In this document: positions 52,117 to 61,350 of the stretch, piece by piece | How the letters are laid out: each line of letters begins with the position of its first letter | Numbering within the stretch: the stretch's first letter is position 1 | Origin: SZUA-547 sp963669315 | Lineage (GTDB): Bacteria > Pseudomonadota > Alphaproteobacteria > Rhodobacterales > Rhodobacteraceae | Reading direction: 5' to 3' | Assembly (NCBI GenBank): GCA_963669315.1 | Contig: OY770021.1 | Span: 1,612,001 to 1,676,000, forward strand | DNA length: 64,000 nucleotides | Made by a program: the position numbers and the translations under genes | The notes under the pieces: model-generated | Told to the model about the DNA's origin: nothing | Databases searched by the model: none | What the model saw: only the letters and a program-made list of their open reading frames with translations

Positions 52117-53288
52117 CCGACAAGGTTTCCGCATTCATCGGCGCCGGCATTTTTGACGGCGTGACTATCCACACCGACTGCGCGTTGGTCGTGCGGGGGA
52201 CGGTGATCGGCGGCGTTGTTCCGGCCTCTGAGATTCCGCAGGATGCGGCGATCACCGAATTGGACGGCGGAACCATCGCGCCCGGCTATGTTGACGTTCA
52301 GGTCAATGGCGGCGGCGGCGTGATGTTCAACGACGATCCCAGCAAGCAAGCGCTGGGGACGATCGCCGAAGCACATGCGAGCCTGGGCGCAACGTCGATC
52401 CTGCCGACGCTGATCACCGACACGCCGGAAATGACCCGCGCCGCGATCGAAGCGGCGGCGCAGGCAATTGGCGAGGGCGCTCCCGGCATTGTCGGCCTGC
52501 ATCTGGAAGGCCCCCATTTGTCGCTGGCGCGCAAAGGCGCCCATGATCCCGCACTGATCCGACCGATGACCGACAACGATCTGGCGGTGCTGCTGGACGC
52601 TGCCGGACGCCTTCCGGTCCTCAAGGTGACCATCGCGCCGGAAAGCGTGACGCCGGATCAGATGCGGATACTGGCCGAGGCGGGAGTACTCCTGTCGCTC
52701 GGCCATTCCGATTGCAGTTTCGAAGACGCCGCTATCGCCGTTGAAAGCGGCGTACGCTGCGTCACGCATCTTTTCAACGCGATGAGCCAGCTTGGCAATC
52801 GTGAGCCGGGCGTTGTGGGCGCAACGCTGGATCTGAGCGCGCTATCCGCCGGTTTGATCGCCGACCTGATCCATGTGCACCCGTCCTCCATCGCCATTGC
52901 GCTGGAGGCGAAACGTGGACCGGGACGGATTTTTCTGGTCAGCGATGCGATGTCGACCGCCGGTTCCGACATCGATCACTTCATTCTGAATGACCGCAAG
53001 ATCGTGCGGCGGGACGGCCGCCTGACGCTCGCGGACGGCACGCTGGCCGGCGCCGATCTAGACCTGACCACGGCGATCCGCAATGTCAGCCGCATATCCG
53101 GATCTCTAGGCGATACGCTCGCCATGGCGACGTCGATTCCGGCGAAGCTTATAGGACTTCAAAGCGAACTTGGCGCGCTCGCCAGGAGCCGGGCGGCTGA
53201 CTTCGTGCATATCAGCCCTGATGCGACTCTTCAGGGAGTCTGGCGAGGGGCCAGGAGCATAGAACCCTCCGGCGCCTCAGGCTCTTAA
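52113..53288 (+). CDS. nagA: N-acetylglucosamine-6-phosphate deacetylase
   Basis: Removes acetate from GlcNAc-6-P. 391 residues. Conserved runs: PGYVDVQVNGGGGVMFND, LHLEGPHLS with the metal-binding Glu, SLGHSDCSFEDA, VTHLFNAMSQ and the catalytic Asp in FLVSDAMSTAG. Coupled to the SIS gene and convergent on icd with 8 bases between. Confidence 0.95.
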   Translation: MTDKVSAFIGAGIFDGVTIHTDCALVVRGTVIGGVVPASEIPQDAAITELDGGTIAPGYVDVQVNGGGGVMFNDDPSKQALGTIAEAHASLGATSILPTLITDTPEMTRAAIEAAAQAIGEGAPGIVGLHLEGPHLSLARKGAHDPALIRPMTDNDLAVLLDAAGRLPVLKVTIAPESVTPDQMRILAEAGVLLSLGHSDCSFEDAAIAVESGVRCVTHLFNAMSQLGNREPGVVGATLDLSALSAGLIADLIHVHPSSIAIALEAKRGPGRIFLVSDAMSTAGSDIDHFILNDRKIVRRDGRLTLADGTLAGADLDLTTAIRNVSRISGSLGDTLAMATSIPAKLIGLQSELGALARSRAADFVHISPDATLQGVWRGARSIEPSGASGS

Positions 53289-53296
53289 TCCTACCT

Positions 53297-55525
53297 TCAG
53301 CCGATGATGGCGTTCAGCGTCGCGCTTGGCCGCATCGCCGCGGCGGTTTTCGCCGGGTCGGTATTGTAGTATCCGCCGAGATCGACAGCGTCGCCTTGCG
53401 CTGCTGCGAGTTCAGCCAGAATCGCATCCTGCTTTTCCGCCAGCGCCGCTGCGACCGGGGCGAAATGCGCCTTCAGATCGGCGTCGCCATCCTGCGCCGC
53501 CAGCGCCTCGGCCCAGTACCGGGCGAACCAATAGTGGCTGTCGCGGTTGTCGGGCTGGCCCACCTTGCGGCCGGGCGAGTTGCCGTTCGCAAGCACTTTC
53601 TCGGTCGCCTCCTCGACCGCTGCGCCGAGGATCGCCGCCTTCGGATTGCCCGCGCTTTCCGCGAGAAAATTGAAGCTCTCGCCCAGCGCGCAGAACTCGC
53701 CCAGCGAGTCCCAGCGAAGATGACCTTCCTCGACCAGTTGCTGCACATGTTTCGGGGCTGAGCCGCCGGCGCCGGTCTCGAACAGGCCGCCGCCCTGCAT
53801 CAGCTTGACGATCGAAAGCATCTTGGCGGAGGTGCCGAGCTCCAGGATCGGGAACAAATCGGTCAGATAGTCGCGCAGCACATTGCCGGTGATGGCGATG
53901 GAGTCCTCGCCCTTTCCGATCGTCTCCAACGTCAAGCGCGTGGCTTCTCGCGGCGCCATGATCTGGAACTTGTCGGCGACGCCCTCAGCATCGAGAATCG
54001 GGGTAACGTATTTGATCAGCTCCGCGTCGTGCGCGCGTTCAGCGTCCAGCCAGAATATCGACTGAGCGCCGGTCGCCTTCTGACGTCCGATGGCCAGCTT
54101 CACCCAATCCTCGATCGGGGCCTGCTTGGCGGTGCAGGAGCGCCAGATGTCGCCCTTCTCCACATTGTGCTCGTGAAGGGTTTCACCGTTGGCGAGAACA
54201 AGGCGGATGACGCCCGCCCCCGGCGCCTCGAACGTGGTGGGGTGCGAGCCGTACTCCTCGGCCTTTTGCGCCATCAGACCGATATTCTGCACGGCGCCCG
54301 AGGTCGTCGGGTCCAGCGCGCCGTTCTCTTTGAAGTAATTGATGCTCTCTTCATAGACCGGCGCATAGCAATTGTCGGGGATCACGCATTTGGCGTCCGC
54401 CTCTTTGCCATCCGGACCCCAGCCCTTGCCGCCCGCCCGGATCAGGGCCGGCATGGACGCATCGATAATGACGTCCGACGGCACGTGCAGATTGGTGATG
54501 CCCCGGTCGGAATTCACCATGTAAAGCGGGGGCTGCTCGGCCATCACCGCCTCAAGGTCGGCCTTAATCGAGGCGGCGCCATCGGCGGGAAGCTCATCAA
54601 GGCGCGCGACCAGATCGCCGATTCCGCTATTTGGGTTGACGCCGAGCTCTCTCAGCGCAGCGCCATGCTTGGCGAACAGTTCGACCAGAAAGACCGAGAC
54701 GAAGTGGCCAAAGATGATCGGGTCGGACACCTTCATCATCGTGGCCTTCAGGTGCACTGAGAACAGTACGCCCTGCGCCCGAGCGCTGGCGATCTCGGCG
54801 CGAATGAAGTCGCGCAAGGCCTTCGCGCTCATAAACGTCGCGTCGACCACTGTGCCTTCGGCCAGCGATACGCCGTCTTTGAGAACCGTAACGGTCCCGT
54901 CGGCGCCGGCGAACTCGATCTTTGCGTCGCCAGCCTGCTCTGCCGTCAGCGTGGCGGATTTTTCGTTCGAGTAAAAATCATTGCCCGACATGGAGGCGAC
55001 GTGAGTTTTCGAGTCCGCTGCCCACTCGCCCATGGAATGGGGATTGTTCATGGCGTAGGTCTTCACAGCTTTGGCGGCGCGACGGTCCGAGTTGCCCTCT
55101 CTGAGGACTGGGTTCACGGCCGAGCCCTTGATGACGTCATAGCGCGCGCGGATATCCTTTTCGTCGTCAGTGCGCGGCTCCTCCGGGTAATCCGGGATCG
55201 CAAATCCCTGGTTCTGCAATTCGGCGATGGCCGCAGTCAGCTGCGGAACCGAGGCTGAGATGTTGGGAAGCTTGACGACATTGGCGGTCGGCGATTTCAC
55301 CAGATCGCCAAGCTCCGCCAGATGGTCGGGTCGTTTCTGCCCCTCTGGCAACCGATCGGCGAAGGCGGCGAGAATCCGGCCCGCCACAGAAATGTCTCTG
55401 GTCTCGACATTGACCCCGGCCGCCGAGGCGAAGGCGCGGATAATCGGCAAGAGCGACGCGCTGGCCAATTCGGGAGCTTCGTCAACTTTGGTGTAGATGA
55501 TGCTGGACGCTGAATCGGCCGCCAT
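53297..55525 (-). CDS. icd: Isocitrate dehydrogenase (NADP+), monomeric type
   Basis: TCA-cycle enzyme oxidising isocitrate to 2-oxoglutarate with NADP. 742 residues, the size of the monomeric IDH class (about 740), not the 400-residue dimeric one. Conserved blocks include YAMNNPHSMGEWAADSKTHV, LFSVHLKATMMKVSDPIIFG and NRDSHYWFARYWAEALA. AAGGGAAG lies upstream of ATG 55525. The product, 2-oxoglutarate, is a possible substrate of the KorCAB-type enzyme at 33548-38312, though nothing links them directly. Confidence 0.97.
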   Translation of the reverse strand: MAADSASSIIYTKVDEAPELASASLLPIIRAFASAAGVNVETRDISVAGRILAAFADRLPEGQKRPDHLAELGDLVKSPTANVVKLPNISASVPQLTAAIAELQNQGFAIPDYPEEPRTDDEKDIRARYDVIKGSAVNPVLREGNSDRRAAKAVKTYAMNNPHSMGEWAADSKTHVASMSGNDFYSNEKSATLTAEQAGDAKIEFAGADGTVTVLKDGVSLAEGTVVDATFMSAKALRDFIRAEIASARAQGVLFSVHLKATMMKVSDPIIFGHFVSVFLVELFAKHGAALRELGVNPNSGIGDLVARLDELPADGAASIKADLEAVMAEQPPLYMVNSDRGITNLHVPSDVIIDASMPALIRAGGKGWGPDGKEADAKCVIPDNCYAPVYEESINYFKENGALDPTTSGAVQNIGLMAQKAEEYGSHPTTFEAPGAGVIRLVLANGETLHEHNVEKGDIWRSCTAKQAPIEDWVKLAIGRQKATGAQSIFWLDAERAHDAELIKYVTPILDAEGVADKFQIMAPREATRLTLETIGKGEDSIAITGNVLRDYLTDLFPILELGTSAKMLSIVKLMQGGGLFETGAGGSAPKHVQQLVEEGHLRWDSLGEFCALGESFNFLAESAGNPKAAILGAAVEEATEKVLANGNSPGRKVGQPDNRDSHYWFARYWAEALAAQDGDADLKAHFAPVAAALAEKQDAILAELAAAQGDAVDLGGYYNTDPAKTAAAMRPSATLNAIIG

Positions 55526-55619
55526 GTGATCTTCCCTTTTTCTTATCGAATCGAGCGAGATTTTTCTGAGCAGGAAACTGGTAAATCATTGGCTTTGACT
55601 TCGCCAGCGTCAGAATGGG

Positions 55620-57059
55620 TTACTCCGGCGTCCATCCGCCGACCGCCTTGACCTCGCAGAAGTCCTCAAGGCCCCAGACGCCGCCCTCGCGGCCATTGCC
55701 GGAGGCCTTCATACCGCCGAACGGGCTGCCGGCTCCGCGGGAGGCGCCGTTGATCTCCACCATGCCGGACCGAAGCCGGCGCGCTACGCGGTTGCTGCGC
55801 GCGCTGTCGCCGCTCTGGATGTAGTTCGTCAGCCCGTAAGGGGTGTCGTTGGCGATCTCGATCGCCTGTTCCTCGCTGTCGAAGGGGATGATCGAGAGGA
55901 CGGGGCCGAAAATCTCCTCCCGCGCGATCGCCATGTCATTGGAGACATCGGCAAAGACGGTCGGACGGGCGAAATAGCCGCGATTGAGCCCGTCGGGGCG
56001 GCCCAGACCGCCAGCCGCCAGTCGCGCGCCTTCATCGATTCCTGTCTGGATCAGGGTCTGAACCTTGTCGAACTGCATCTGGCTGACCAGAGGGCCGATA
56101 TGGCGGCCTGGTTCGCTGGACGGGCCCACCGCGCATTTTTCGGCCGTCGCGGCGGCGACCTCCACCGCCTGCGCATAGATCGGCCGCTCGACCAGCATCC
56201 GTGTCGGCGCATTGCAGGACTGGCCGGTGTTGTTGAAACAATGCATCGCGCCGCGCTTGACCGCCTTCTCATCCGCGTCTGCGAAGATGATGTTGGCGCC
56301 CTTTCCGCCCAACTCCAGATGCACGCGCTTCAGACTGTCGGCGGCGGCTTTCGAGATCGCGACCCCCGCGCGGGTCGAGCCGGTAAAGGAAATCGCGTCT
56401 ACACCCGGATGGACCGAAAGCTGCGAGCCAACCCCGGCGCCGTCTCCGTTCACCAGATTGAAGACGCCCGCCGGAACTCCGGCCTCATGCAGGATCTCCG
56501 CGAACAGAAGCGAGGACAGCGGCGCGACCTCGGACGGCTTTAGCACCATCGAGCAGCCGGTCAGCAGGGCTGGGATCACCTTCAGGGTCACCTGATTGAT
56601 CGGCCAGTTCCAGGGCGTGATCAGGGCGCAGACGCCGACCGGCTCATAAATAATCCGGTCATTGGGCGCGTGAGGGCCAAGCGGGCGCTCAAACTCGAAG
56701 CTTTGGGCGGCGCGAATGAAGTTCTTGATATGCCAGGATCCCGCCGGAGCCTGCTGAGTGCGCGCCATGTCGATGGGCGCGCCCATCTCCAGGCTGATCG
56801 CGTGGGCCATGTCGCCAGAGCGCACCTTATAGATCTCAAGCACGCGCTCGACGATGGCGATACGCTCGTCCTTTGGCGTCGCAGCCCAACTGAGGAACGC
56901 AGATTGCGCGGCGGCGACGGCCGCGTTCACATCAGCCCGTCCGCCAAGCGAGATGACGGCGCTGGCCTCCTCGGTCGACGGGTCAATCACGTCGAGATCA
57001 TTGGCCGTCTTTGGCGCCACCCATTCCCCGCCGATATAGAACTCGCGCTTCTCAAGCAT
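55620..57059 (-). CDS. Aldehyde dehydrogenase (NAD(P)+)
   Basis: 479 residues from ATG 57059. Catalytic Cys in NNTGQSCNAPTRMLV, general-base Glu in LELGGKGANI, and the cofactor loop FTGSTRAGVAIS. N-terminus FYIGGEWVAPKTANDLDVID is typical of the broad-specificity ALDH class. Substrate not assignable. 95 bases upstream of icd on the same strand; divergent from the frameshifted DUF1801 gene. Confidence 0.94.
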   Translation of the reverse strand: MLEKREFYIGGEWVAPKTANDLDVIDPSTEEASAVISLGGRADVNAAVAAAQSAFLSWAATPKDERIAIVERVLEIYKVRSGDMAHAISLEMGAPIDMARTQQAPAGSWHIKNFIRAAQSFEFERPLGPHAPNDRIIYEPVGVCALITPWNWPINQVTLKVIPALLTGCSMVLKPSEVAPLSSLLFAEILHEAGVPAGVFNLVNGDGAGVGSQLSVHPGVDAISFTGSTRAGVAISKAAADSLKRVHLELGGKGANIIFADADEKAVKRGAMHCFNNTGQSCNAPTRMLVERPIYAQAVEVAAATAEKCAVGPSSEPGRHIGPLVSQMQFDKVQTLIQTGIDEGARLAAGGLGRPDGLNRGYFARPTVFADVSNDMAIAREEIFGPVLSIIPFDSEEQAIEIANDTPYGLTNYIQSGDSARSNRVARRLRSGMVEINGASRGAGSPFGGMKASGNGREGGVWGLEDFCEVKAVGGWTPE

Positions 57060-57231
57060 CGTTAGCCTCCTGCTGGCTGCGCCAATTTCGCGCTGCGTTT
57101 TTCCGGGAGGCAAACTGCAGGCTGCGCCTAAGCCGGTCAATCGCCCCGCCCGGCGATATAGCGCCGCGCGGCCGGGTGACGAGGCCCGGCCTGCCCCTCT
57201 ATAGTCGTTCGGTCAGTTTCGGAGACCCGGT

Positions 57232-57659
57232 ATGAGCGAGAACAAGACCCGGCCCACAGGCGCCTCCGTCGCCAAGTTCATCGCCGCGGCGCCGAGCGAG
57301 TCCAAGCGCCGCGACGCTGAGCGCCTGGATGAGATCTTTCGCGAAGCCACCGGCTGGCCCCCACAGATGTGGGGGCCGTCGATCATCGGATATGGGCGCT
57401 ACGCGTATCGCTATAAGTCGGGTCGGGAGGGCGAGTTTCTGGCCACCGGATTCTCACCCCGCAAGGCCGCCACAGCGTCTACATCATGCCGGGCTACGCC
57501 GATTTCTGGTTCATCCTCGCCCGCATCGGCAAACACCGTACGGGACGATCCTGCCTCTATTTCAATAAACTCGCCGATATCGATGAGGGCGTTCTGGCGG
57601 AGCTGATCCGGGCTGGCCTCGACGGTCTGGCGCGCAGGCATCAGGTTTTTCCGAAATAG
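57232..57659 (+). pseudogene. DUF1801 family gene disrupted by a frameshift
   Basis: The first 78 codons encode a DUF1801 N-terminus (SVAKFIAAAPSESKRRDAERL, then WPPQMWGPSIIGYGRYAYRY and GEFLATGFSPRK). Near 57463-57471 the frame changes. In the -1 frame the expected remainder follows at once (HSVYIMPGYADFWFILARIG, KHRTGRSCLYFNKLADID and ELIRAGLDG), ending at TAG 57657-57659. A single-base loss explains this; the unshifted frame ends at 57606 with unrelated residues. It is either a recent pseudogene or a sequencing error. The family is of unknown function (YdhG-like fold). Confidence 0.85.
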
Positions 57660-57686
57660 GAGAAGCGCATTACTCGTCGCCGCCGT

Positions 57687-58868
57687 CTACAAACCAAACA
57701 GAGTGGCCTGTACAAGCTCCGCGCCGTAAATCTGCAAAAGGAACATCGCAGCGCCGGATAGGATTGCGGCGCCTGCAACCAGCAAGATCAGTTCGGCCGA
57801 GACCAGTTGCGCCAGCAGACCGCGATCCGCGCCGAGGCGATAGGAGATCTCGAACTCCTCGCGGCGGAGCTTGATGGTCAGCCAGATCAACAAAGCCAGG
57901 GCCAGCAACGCGGCGAAACCGACCGCGGCAGTCAGCATGTCCAGCAAAGTTTTGATCCGGAAGATCTGCTCCAGAAGTCGCTCGACCACATCCAGCGGCC
58001 GGAAGACTTGTCGCGTTTCGCCAGCGTCCTCCACCCGGCCGCGTAGGATCGCCGCCGACCGGTCGTCATAAGGGTCCAGCAGGATCGCCGAAATCGGGAA
58101 CGCCTCAGGCGGGCCGTGAAAATGAAACGAGTCGCGATTTGCGTCGCTGATCTCGACATATTCCGTCAGCTTGGCGTTGGCGGTGAGCGGGCCGCCCGAG
58201 TTGGAAAAGAGGACGCTGGAATCCGCGCTTTCGAGATCCTGATGGCCGTGGCCAAGACCGGCGATCACCCAGCCCGTGCGCAGATCGGTCAGGACCGCGC
58301 GGTCATCCGGCCCATTTGCCGGCGCCAGCACGCCGACGATCTCCATCCGCAGGGGATAGGCGCCGGCCAGCTCGAAGATATCCTCGGCGTCGGACTGAAT
58401 GGCGCCTCCCACACCGATGCCCAACACGCGCGCGACCGCGGCCCCGATCACCGCCTCGCCCAATCGCGCCATCGGGCGCCCTTCCGCCAGTTCAAGCTCG
58501 CGGAAATCGAAATACTCGACATCCGTCGCCACGATGGGGAAGGATCGCGCCTTGTGAGTGCGAAGCAATGGAACAGGTAGTGCGAGGCCGGCGTCGATCA
58601 GCATGTCATAGTCGCGGAGATCCAGCTCCGCCGCTGATCGGCCTTCGAAGAAGAGCGCGCCCATGGAAAGGTCCAGCTTGCTGCCGGCTGGTCCATAGAT
58701 CAGCGGTGTCGCCAAAGCCCGCGCATTCAGCTGGGCGCGCGCCATTTCGGCCAGCCGCGCCGTCGCGAGCGGCGTCGTCGCCAGTACCGACAGGGCGAGG
58801 ACCAACAGCAATGAACGGCTCGCATTGAACCGCAGATGGCGCCAGGCGAGGTAGAACTTGCCGATCAC
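57687..58868 (-). CDS. FtsX/MacB-type ABC transporter permease
   Basis: 393 residues. One N-terminal helix (about 17-35), a large periplasmic domain (about 40-300), and three C-terminal helices including AAVGFAALLALALLIWLTI and LVSAELILLVAGAAILSG. The C-terminal region with RREEFEISYRLGADRGLL matches the FtsX domain of LolC/MacB-type transporters, which usually act mechanically on lipids, peptides or wall enzymes. Start GTG 58868 overlaps the ATPase stop (GTGA). Last gene of the envelope operon. Confidence 0.88.
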   Translation of the reverse strand: MIGKFYLAWRHLRFNASRSLLLVLALSVLATTPLATARLAEMARAQLNARALATPLIYGPAGSKLDLSMGALFFEGRSAAELDLRDYDMLIDAGLALPVPLLRTHKARSFPIVATDVEYFDFRELELAEGRPMARLGEAVIGAAVARVLGIGVGGAIQSDAEDIFELAGAYPLRMEIVGVLAPANGPDDRAVLTDLRTGWVIAGLGHGHQDLESADSSVLFSNSGGPLTANAKLTEYVEISDANRDSFHFHGPPEAFPISAILLDPYDDRSAAILRGRVEDAGETRQVFRPLDVVERLLEQIFRIKTLLDMLTAAVGFAALLALALLIWLTIKLRREEFEISYRLGADRGLLAQLVSAELILLVAGAAILSGAAMFLLQIYGAELVQATLFGL

Positions 58869-59527
58869 GACGCGGCCGACAATTCACGAAAATCGACCGT
58901 ACGGTCGAACATCGGCAACAGGTCATGATCATGGGTGACGGCAATCAGCGGAGCCCCCGTCTCCCCCGCCGCGTCGAATAGAAGGTCGAGGATCGCGCGC
59001 TTGTTCGCCGGGTCGAGATTGCCAGTCGCCTCATCCGCCAGGATTACGTTGGGCGACGGCAGCAACGCCCGACAGATGGCCACTCGCTGGCGTTCACCAT
59101 GCGACAGGGCGCCGGGCCGCGCGCCCAGCTTGTCCGCAACGCCCAGCTTATCCGCCAGCTCGCCCAACTGCTCGCGAACCGCGTCAGTCAGCTTCAACGT
59201 TGACGAGATGCGATAGGGGTGCAGCGCGTTGTCCTCTGCGCTCAGATAGTCAAGCAGGCCGAAATCCTGAAACACAAAACCGATCGAGCTGGCGCGAAAT
59301 GCGCGTCTTCGGCGGTCGGACAGCGCCGTGATCCGATGATCGCCGATTGTGATCGATCCACGCCCCGGCGTCAGAACCCCTGCGATCAGGTTCAAGAGCG
59401 TGCTCTTACCGCAGCCGCTGGCGCCGACCACAGCCAGTTTCTCGCCCTCTGCGACGGTCAGAGACGGCAGATCAAGGGCGAAATCGCCGTGTGGATAAGC
59501 GTAGAAGAGGTTTTCAACGCGGATCAT
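58865..59527 (-). CDS. ABC transporter ATP-binding protein (LolD/MacB type)
   Basis: 220 residues from ATG 59527. Walker A GASGCGKST, Q-loop region GFVFQDFGLLDYLSAEDN, signature LSHGERQRVAICRAL (His in place of the second Gly), Walker B VILADEATGNLD, His switch IAVTHDHDLL. Family and size fit LolD/FtsE/MacB-type ATPases working with an FtsX permease, which is the next gene and overlaps it. Starts 8 bases after the 604-residue gene. Confidence 0.92.
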   Translation of the reverse strand: MIRVENLFYAYPHGDFALDLPSLTVAEGEKLAVVGASGCGKSTLLNLIAGVLTPGRGSITIGDHRITALSDRRRRAFRASSIGFVFQDFGLLDYLSAEDNALHPYRISSTLKLTDAVREQLGELADKLGVADKLGARPGALSHGERQRVAICRALLPSPNVILADEATGNLDPANKRAILDLLFDAAGETGAPLIAVTHDHDLLPMFDRTVDFRELSAAS

Positions 59528-59535
59528 AGGGCGCC

Positions 59536-61350
59536 TCAGGACAGGCGGTCCTGGGCGAGAACCTCGAACCCATCGATCTTCCACGAGCCGCCTTCGGCCG
59601 AGACCGAGAGATCCGCCTCATAGGAGTTCACCCGCGTGTGAAGATGACCCCAATGTCCAACCTGGCCCATAATCCGCCATTTCGTTCTTATGGTGAAGCC
59701 GGACGCGGAGTTCGGACTGGGGGTCGGAATCGCGCTCTCGATGAACACATCCTTCACCCGCGCCTCGGCGCCCCCCGCTTTTGCGACACGCAGGGACCGA
59801 CGCTGATCGAGATAGACCTCTTCCAGCACCGCGCCGTCCAGAGTCTTGGCCAGCCGGTCATAGACCTGTTCCTCGCCCCTGAACTCAAATGCTCGGTAGA
59901 CGTTTGAGAGCAGCTGTTCGGTCAGCGCCTGGGCCTGTTCTTCGTCCATCGGGATCGCGGCGACGTTGGGCCGAGCTATGCGCAACTGGCCATAAGGCAG
60001 CGCGACATAGGCGCCCGCCGCGCAAATGATGACAACGGCGACGCTGACCGCCCGCCTGCGCCCCGATCCGCCGCGCGCCGCGCCGACAAGTCCGCCCAGC
60101 GCCAACAGGCCAAGCCCTGCGCTCAGCGCCGGAACGGATAGCTCCGCCCAGTCGCCGCCCTCCACCTCTTCCACAACCGGTATGGCGGAGCTGGTGAAGT
60201 GGTTGGTCCAGGTCAGGATCGGGTCGTCCGCAGTCATCGGCGACAGGAACGGCCCCGCCTCGTCGATGGCGTAGCCTTGCACCGTCGGCGCGCGCTCATC
60301 GAAAATTGTCCATTCGACGCTGGCCGTTTGGGGATAGCCGTCGGTCGGAACGGACCAGATCAGGCCCAGAATCGCGGCGTCGACGCTGATTGGCTCATCC
60401 GGGCCGATAAAAACGAGGCCGCGCGTTCCAATCTTCAAATATGCGCCCCGATCGAAGTCCGGCGTGACAGACGCCCCGTCGATAGTCATTGGCGAGCGCT
60501 TGGCGAGCAATTCAGCGGTGGCTTCGACAAGCGCGTCCGCCTCCCCCTTCGACAAGGTCGCGCTGATCGCGTCGAACCCGGTCAGGCGCAGCGCGTCGCG
60601 CACGCGGATCAACGCCTCATGCCTGACTTCGAAGGGTTCGGCGTACAGAAAGCCCATCTGCGGATAGCTGTGATGGCGACGGAGATTGGGGTTCTCGAAC
60701 TTGCTGAACCAAGGATCATCCCAATCCAGCGTCACGGTCGCGCTGTCCGAGAGAAACCGGAAATCGATGACCGGCACGTCGCGGTGAAACACCAGCATTC
60801 CGATATTCGCCAGCACGTCCCCGGCCTCGTTGCGCGGCGGCTGGAAGGTCAACTGATCGGGCGGCTGGCCATCCTTGAACGGATAGTAAAGCTCAACAAA
60901 CAGCACCCTCGGATCTTCGGGCGGCTCTGGCAGACGGCGGCCGGAATAGGGGTCGATCTGACCCGCGAAGGGCGAGCGGCGGTCTACGCGCATGCGTGGT
61001 TCGGCCAGCCTCACTTCAACCGGCAGCGCCTGGCCATTCTGCGCCCTGATCGACAGCCCGGTTTCGGCGAAATCGTGCAGACGCTCCGCCTGAGGCGGAA
61101 TGGAGGATTCCCCGGCTTCGCTCAACAAGTCGTCCGGAACCAACGCCGCAAAATTCTGCAAATCGCGAACGAAAATCTCCAACTCCACCCGAACGCCGGC
61201 ATCCTCGACATAGATCTCGGCGATATTGGGCGCGACCTCGGCGCCGGTCAGATTCACCCAATCCGCGCTGGCGGGGGCGGCCAGCATCGCTGGCAGCAGG
61301 AAAAGAAAAAGCCGCACGCCGCAGCGGCGCGCCAATCTCGTCATTTTCAC
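59536..61350 (-). CDS. Large exported/membrane protein of unknown function in an ABC/HlyD operon
   Basis: 604 residues from GTG 61350 (or ATG 61344). Signal peptide 1-29 (PASA-DW). Residues 30-400 form a beta-rich periplasmic region with no motif I know. Two transmembrane helices (about 405-425 and 434-452) flank a basic GGSGRRR turn, so the C-terminal 150 residues are periplasmic too. That tail (helix EEQAQALTEQLLSNVYRAFEF, then strands ending GSSWKIDG-like) resembles an NTF2/Tim44-like fold. The start overlaps the HlyD-like stop (GTGA) and the ATPase follows at once, so it is probably a dedicated component of the transporter. Confidence 0.8.
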   Translation of the reverse strand: MKMTRLARRCGVRLFLFLLPAMLAAPASADWVNLTGAEVAPNIAEIYVEDAGVRVELEIFVRDLQNFAALVPDDLLSEAGESSIPPQAERLHDFAETGLSIRAQNGQALPVEVRLAEPRMRVDRRSPFAGQIDPYSGRRLPEPPEDPRVLFVELYYPFKDGQPPDQLTFQPPRNEAGDVLANIGMLVFHRDVPVIDFRFLSDSATVTLDWDDPWFSKFENPNLRRHHSYPQMGFLYAEPFEVRHEALIRVRDALRLTGFDAISATLSKGEADALVEATAELLAKRSPMTIDGASVTPDFDRGAYLKIGTRGLVFIGPDEPISVDAAILGLIWSVPTDGYPQTASVEWTIFDERAPTVQGYAIDEAGPFLSPMTADDPILTWTNHFTSSAIPVVEEVEGGDWAELSVPALSAGLGLLALGGLVGAARGGSGRRRAVSVAVVIICAAGAYVALPYGQLRIARPNVAAIPMDEEQAQALTEQLLSNVYRAFEFRGEEQVYDRLAKTLDGAVLEEVYLDQRRSLRVAKAGGAEARVKDVFIESAIPTPSPNSASGFTIRTKWRIMGQVGHWGHLHTRVNSYEADLSVSAEGGSWKIDGFEVLAQDRLS

